From NCBI GenBank assembly GCA_016463045.1, contig JAEMSB010000173.1, forward strand, positions 1-8,485: a stretch of DNA of 8,485 bases, written 5' to 3'. The notes under the pieces are model-generated. The model searched no databases. It saw nothing but the letters and a program-made list of their open reading frames with translations, and had not been told where the DNA came from. Of the stretch, positions 6,176 through 8,485 are shown one piece after another; within the stretch, counting starts at the first letter, position 1; each line of letters opens with the position of its first letter. The stretch is from Niveispirillum sp. (GTDB taxonomy: Bacteria; Pseudomonadota; Alphaproteobacteria; Azospirillales; Azospirillaceae). Both the position numbers and the translations under genes were made by a program.

Positions 6176-6973
6176 TTAGCGACCAAATTTAGCCTCATCC
6201 AAGGCCTTAACGAACCGCAGTAGGCTCAACACCGTCTCGAATACGTAACGCCCCTCAGCCAAACTCAGCATTTCGTTATCATGCGCCAAGCTTTGATTGT
6301 TACGCACATGATTAAACTGCTCCATGATCTGCACGGCGGATTTTGCAATTTTTGCAGAGTATTCCCCTATTTTCGAGGTTTGGCGCAGATTATTTATGTA
6401 ACGGCCAGCGCGAGAATGTAGCGGATCATTATGGTCAAATTCTATACCATCGCGATCTAAAAGATCGGCAAATTTCTTCATAGCATAGGTGTGAAGACGA
6501 TCCAGTGCAGCATGCGGCTTATTGGCCTGTATATCACGCTGGATAGCTTGAACTAATTCACCAAGCGTCACGTCGTCGCTAAATTTTTCTACGATAGTCA
6601 GATCAATCTGGGGATCGGCACCTTCCAACCTCTCGATCATTGTGAGAAAGTCCGTCTGAACCTGCGGTTCAAGAGATTTTCTTGCGCCGCGCTGTTGCCG
6701 GTAATCCCAGAACACGCGGAGTATCTCGGCCTGCGCGCCCGGCACTACTGACCGCAAGAGGGCACGTAGTCGCTTAGCCTTTGAACTTCCGTTCACAGAA
6801 TATATTGGAGCGGTGGCGTCGATACCAAATCGGCGACGGACAAAGTCATTGAAAGTTTTATCGCTGAAATCGAGTACATAACCATCGGTCATTTCGAGCG
6901 CCTGATCGACCAACCACATGTCGAGGGATGGCTCGGTCGGTTCATTGAATAACTGTTCCTGAAAATATCCCAC
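6176..6973 (-). CDS. Abi-C/HEPN-type abortive-infection-like protein
   Basis: A protein of 265 residues from the GTG at 6973. The C-terminal third (about 150-265) resembles the Abi-C domain: LHTYAMKKFADLL, then INNLRQTSKIGEY, then VRNNQSLAHDNE, where Arg224 and His231 form an R-x6-H motif of the HEPN RNase type. The N-terminal part has LDFSDKTFNDFVRRRFGID (about 34-52) and SKAKRLRALL (64-73), a pattern I recall from the front of uncharacterised Abi-like proteins. No signal peptide or membrane segment. It probably acts in the cytoplasm, perhaps on RNA, but no function is proven. The frame is open to a TTG at 6997; AGGAGGAGGT at 6985-6976 sits well for the GTG. Sampled lines are about 45-47% GC against about 77% in eda. 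It lies 43 bases after the Xre gene. Confidence 0.75.
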   Translation of the reverse strand: MGYFQEQLFNEPTEPSLDMWLVDQALEMTDGYVLDFSDKTFNDFVRRRFGIDATAPIYSVNGSSKAKRLRALLRSVVPGAQAEILRVFWDYRQQRGARKSLEPQVQTDFLTMIERLEGADPQIDLTIVEKFSDDVTLGELVQAIQRDIQANKPHAALDRLHTYAMKKFADLLDRDGIEFDHNDPLHSRAGRYINNLRQTSKIGEYSAKIAKSAVQIMEQFNHVRNNQSLAHDNEMLSLAEGRYVFETVLSLLRFVKALDEAKFGR

Positions 6974-6975
6974 GC

Positions 6976-6985
6976 ACCTCCTCCT
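6976..6985 (-). promoter_or_regulatory. Ribosome binding site that sets the GTG start of the Abi-type gene
   Basis: On the minus strand AGGAGGAGGT lies just before the GTG at 6973, with six bases between the first AGGAGG and the GTG. It falls inside the longer TTG-started frame, so that frame's first eight codons are probably untranslated leader. An ATG at 6990 is out of frame and rejected. Confidence 0.75.
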
Positions 6986-7016
6986 CTCATGTACCAAACC
7001 GTCCTACAATCCCCAC

Positions 7017-7403
7017 CTACTCAGACTGCACATCACACACAAGGTCATCAAGATCGACCCTGAGCACAGCCGCAAGCCGGGTCAGCACCTGGAGGCTTCC
7101 CGCTTTCTTGCCCGTTTCGATTTCAGACAGATAGCCGGGAGCGATCCCAATCTGCTTGGCAAGATCACGGGCCGTCATACCCCGGTTTTTGCGCCAAGTC
7201 CGGACCCGGTTGGCCCCGTCGCAGAGGGCCACGGCCATCTCAAAGGGGATGGTTTCCGTCCGCCCGGCGGCAAGGTCGGCATCAATCTGCCTTATGCGGG
7301 CCAGATCGCGCGCTTCCTCTAACTCGTCCAGCAAAGCCTCGTAATCGGTACGGGCAAGCGTGACGGTCTCCGCAGTGACGGACAACGGCTTGATGGCATT
7401 CAT
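7017..7403 (-). CDS. Xre-family antitoxin-like DNA-binding protein, no adjacent partner toxin
   Basis: A 128-residue protein. An N-terminal helical segment (about 12-50, with TDYEALLDELEEARDLARI) is followed by a HTH_3/Cro-C1 domain at about 66-121 (RTWRKNRGMTARDLAKQIGI, then YLSEIETGKKAGS and LAAVLRVDLDDLV). This layout is common in antitoxins paired with RelE/ParE toxins, where the toxin gene usually lies just upstream. Here the upstream gene encodes a DUF3088-like protein and the downstream one the Abi-type protein, so the usual partner is absent. GAGGGGGT just before the ATG is a good ribosome site; it overlaps the stop of the preceding gene. It may repress its own operon or simply be an orphan regulator. 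The HTH is sure; the antitoxin role is inferred. Confidence 0.85.
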   Translation of the reverse strand: MNAIKPLSVTAETVTLARTDYEALLDELEEARDLARIRQIDADLAAGRTETIPFEMAVALCDGANRVRTWRKNRGMTARDLAKQIGIAPGYLSEIETGKKAGSLQVLTRLAAVLRVDLDDLVCDVQSE

Positions 7404-7413
7404 TCATACCCCC

Positions 7414-7761
7414 TCACGGATGCGGCAACGGTATTCCATACCTGACGGCCAGCGCCTTCATGATCGCCACCCTTGTGCCCGCAAAGCGCACGCCGCCATG
7501 TTGCCCCGTCTCCAACCCATCCTCGGCATCATCGCCGAAGATCAGCAGCGGCAAGCCCTGGTTCGCCCCTCCCACCAGCGCCACCACCTCGGCCCGGGGC
7601 CGGGGGAAATCGTGGCGCCGCACCTCCACCTGCTCCGCAATCACCGGGAACCGGGCCAGGATGCCCTCCATAAACATGCAGTCGGCGCAGTAAAAGCGCT
7701 GGCCGGGGTACTTCTCGTCCGGGAAATCAGGCGGAAGCAGGTACAGGATGTCACGGCTCAT
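7414..7761 (-). CDS. DUF3088-like thioredoxin-fold protein
   Basis: A 115-residue protein starting SRDILYLLPPDFPDEKYPGQ, followed by RFYCADCMFMEG. This opening and the PRPRAEVVALVGGANQGLPLL stretch match my memory of the DUF3088 family. CADC is a CxxC in the position of a thioredoxin active site, and LPLLIF follows as the cis-Pro-like strand. Function is not known; a redox or metal role is only suggested by the fold. The ATG at 7761 is chosen because family members start with M-x-R-D; an ATG at 7773 would add four residues and overlap vapC. Neither has a strong ribosome site, and the start lies four bases after the vapC stop, so coupling is likely. One sampled 60-base line is 78% GC, so this gene looks native. 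Ten bases separate it from the Xre gene. Confidence 0.75.
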   Translation of the reverse strand: MSRDILYLLPPDFPDEKYPGQRFYCADCMFMEGILARFPVIAEQVEVRRHDFPRPRAEVVALVGGANQGLPLLIFGDDAEDGLETGQHGGVRFAGTRVAIMKALAVRYGIPLPHP

Positions 7762-7765
7762 GGGA

Positions 7766-8188
7766 TCAATCATCGGTCCAGGGGTTGATCAGGGTGATAT
7801 CGCAATCCCGGAAATCCGGGATGTTCCGTGTCACCAGTGTCGCAGAGTAAAGTTTGGTAATCGCAGCAATCTGAGCATCGAACACGGAGATGGGGGCGCC
7901 GGTTTGTTGGCGGCGTGATCGTATATCTGCATAGACAAGGCTGGATGCCATATCAAAAGGCAGGATTCGCTCCGCGAAGTCCTGCACAAACATTGTTTGT
8001 GCTGCCTTCATCAGAAGGTCTTTTCGGCGACCATCCGGCATAATTGACAGGCCAAAGAAGATTTCGGCCTGAGTTACCGATGTCGTGAAGAGCAGCGCGG
8101 GTGACTGTCGTGAAATCCAATTAAAGACACGGTCAGAGCCGGCGGGCCGCATCAATTCACTGATAACATTCGTGTCCAGCACGAACAT
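7766..8188 (-). CDS. vapC: VapC/FitB-type PIN-domain ribonuclease toxin
   Basis: A 140-residue PIN-domain protein, the standard VapC length. Such toxins are Mg2+-dependent RNases held inactive by a DNA-binding antitoxin. The acidic residues are present: Asp5 in FVLDTNVISEL, Glu42 in TQAEIFFGL, Asp104 in VFDAQIAAI, and Asp125 in TRNIPDF. The closest recognised style is FitB (TRNIPDF, INPW ending). The ATG at 8188 shares one base with the stop of the antitoxin gene; the TTG at 8191 would add one residue. No good ribosome site is seen, as expected for coupled translation. Sampled lines are about 52-62% GC, somewhat below the sugar operon. The gene appears intact, with no missing catalytic residue. 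Cellular target is unknown. Confidence 0.95.
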   Translation of the reverse strand: MFVLDTNVISELMRPAGSDRVFNWISRQSPALLFTTSVTQAEIFFGLSIMPDGRRKDLLMKAAQTMFVQDFAERILPFDMASSLVYADIRSRRQQTGAPISVFDAQIAAITKLYSATLVTRNIPDFRDCDITLINPWTDD

Positions 8189-8433
8189 CAACGAAAGTCC
8201 GGCGGCGGTGGGCCATCTTCCCGCAACACCGGCGGCAACTCAACCCCACCCACAGCCGCAAACCGGTCCCGGATGGACTGGGCCAGATTACCGGCCTCAC
8301 GCTTTGGCGGAGGCAGCGCATCCAGCAGAATATGCTTCGCCTCCTCCTCCACCGACCGGCCACGCACAGCGGCGCGGGCGCGCAATCGGTCCTGCAAGGT
8401 GGGATCAAGATCGGTAATGGTCAGGCTGGCCAT
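8188..8433 (-). CDS. FitA-like ribbon-helix-helix antitoxin
   Basis: An 81-residue protein with an N-terminal RHH domain, ASLTITDLDPTLQDRLRARA then VRGRSVEEEAKHILLDAL (about 2-39), typical of FitA/StbC-like antitoxins. The first strand binds DNA and the protein should repress its own promoter. The C-terminal tail, ending in a proline-rich stretch (PPVLREDGPPPPDFR), would wrap the PIN toxin, as in FitA. The ATG at 8433 has a strong ribosome site, AGGGAGGT at 8445-8438; the longer frame to 8472 is rejected because its start lies within the promoter. The gene overlaps the toxin gene by one base (TGATG), the usual antitoxin-first order. Confidence 0.92.
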   Translation of the reverse strand: MASLTITDLDPTLQDRLRARAAVRGRSVEEEAKHILLDALPPPKREAGNLAQSIRDRFAAVGGVELPPVLREDGPPPPDFR

Positions 8434-8456
8434 GGGCACCTCCCTGTCATCCATCC

Positions 8457-8485
8457 ATAATAGGTGTTGCACCCCCCCTTGCCAA
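8457..8485 (-). promoter_or_regulatory. Candidate promoter of the toxin-antitoxin gene cluster
   Basis: On the minus strand TTGGCA (8485-8480) and TATTAT (8462-8457) are separated by 17 bases and each match the sigma-70 consensus in five of six positions. Transcription would begin near 8450, about 17 bases before the FitA-like ATG. Between the boxes lies a small inverted repeat, GGTG-TTG-CACC (8463-8473), which could be part of an operator for the RHH antitoxin. The site runs to the window edge, so upstream elements are not visible. Confidence 0.7.

Noticed and set aside
7360..7788. Rightward reading frame of 142 codons opposite the DUF3088-like gene
   Set aside because: It is an antisense shadow, rich in His and Arg, with no recognisable domain; the minus frame has family-like sequence and coupled spacing.
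8085..8417. Rightward frame opposite the toxin-antitoxin genes
   Set aside because: Proline-rich, low-complexity shadow of the FitA-like gene; no ribosome site or motif.
1..8485. CRISPR array, tRNA or insertion sequence
   Set aside because: No regularly spaced direct repeats, no tRNA-like cloverleaf and no transposase-like protein were found on reading both strands.

Overview
The window comes from a high-GC (mostly about 65-77%) bacterial chromosome. Protein style (HexR/RpiR regulator, complete Entner-Doudoroff operon, FitA/VapC pair, DUF3088-like protein) suggests an alphaproteobacterium, possibly of the Rhodospirillales/Azospirillum-Niveispirillum type. That taxonomic guess is inference from protein character only.

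Left part (1-6065): a divergent sugar-catabolism locus. hexR (RpiR-family repressor with a SIS domain) is read leftwards. The operon zwf-pgl-edd-eda is read rightwards and encodes the whole route from glucose 6-phosphate to pyruvate plus glyceraldehyde 3-phosphate. zwf and pgl overlap, and the other gaps are short (44 and 20 bases). The shared 344-base control region holds a strong candidate HexR operator (a perfect 7-base inverted repeat) lying on the -10 box of a good hexR promoter. It also holds two weaker HexR-like boxes on the zwf side, one of them over a candidate zwf promoter. The promoter position argues that hexR starts at the internal ATG at 882, not at the longest-ORF ATG at 951. 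The expected logic is that HexR represses itself and the ED operon until KDPG, the known HexR ligand, binds the SIS domain. The operon ends in three consecutive hairpins, the last a textbook intrinsic terminator.

Right part (6066-8485): a leftward cluster of five small genes with an accessory, toxin-antitoxin/defence character. In transcription order: a FitA-like ribbon-helix-helix antitoxin, a VapC/FitB-type PIN toxin (stop and start overlap by one base), a DUF3088-like thioredoxin-fold protein with a CxxC, an Xre antitoxin-like regulator with no adjacent RelE/ParE toxin, and an Abi-C/HEPN-type protein with an R-x6-H motif. A good sigma-70-like promoter precedes the first gene at the window's right edge. 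The Abi-type gene is clearly AT-richer (about 45-47% GC in sampled 60-base lines) than everything else here, which suggests recent acquisition. It is the most promising candidate for a little-described defence or toxin function.

No tRNA, rRNA, CRISPR array, transposase or origin was seen.
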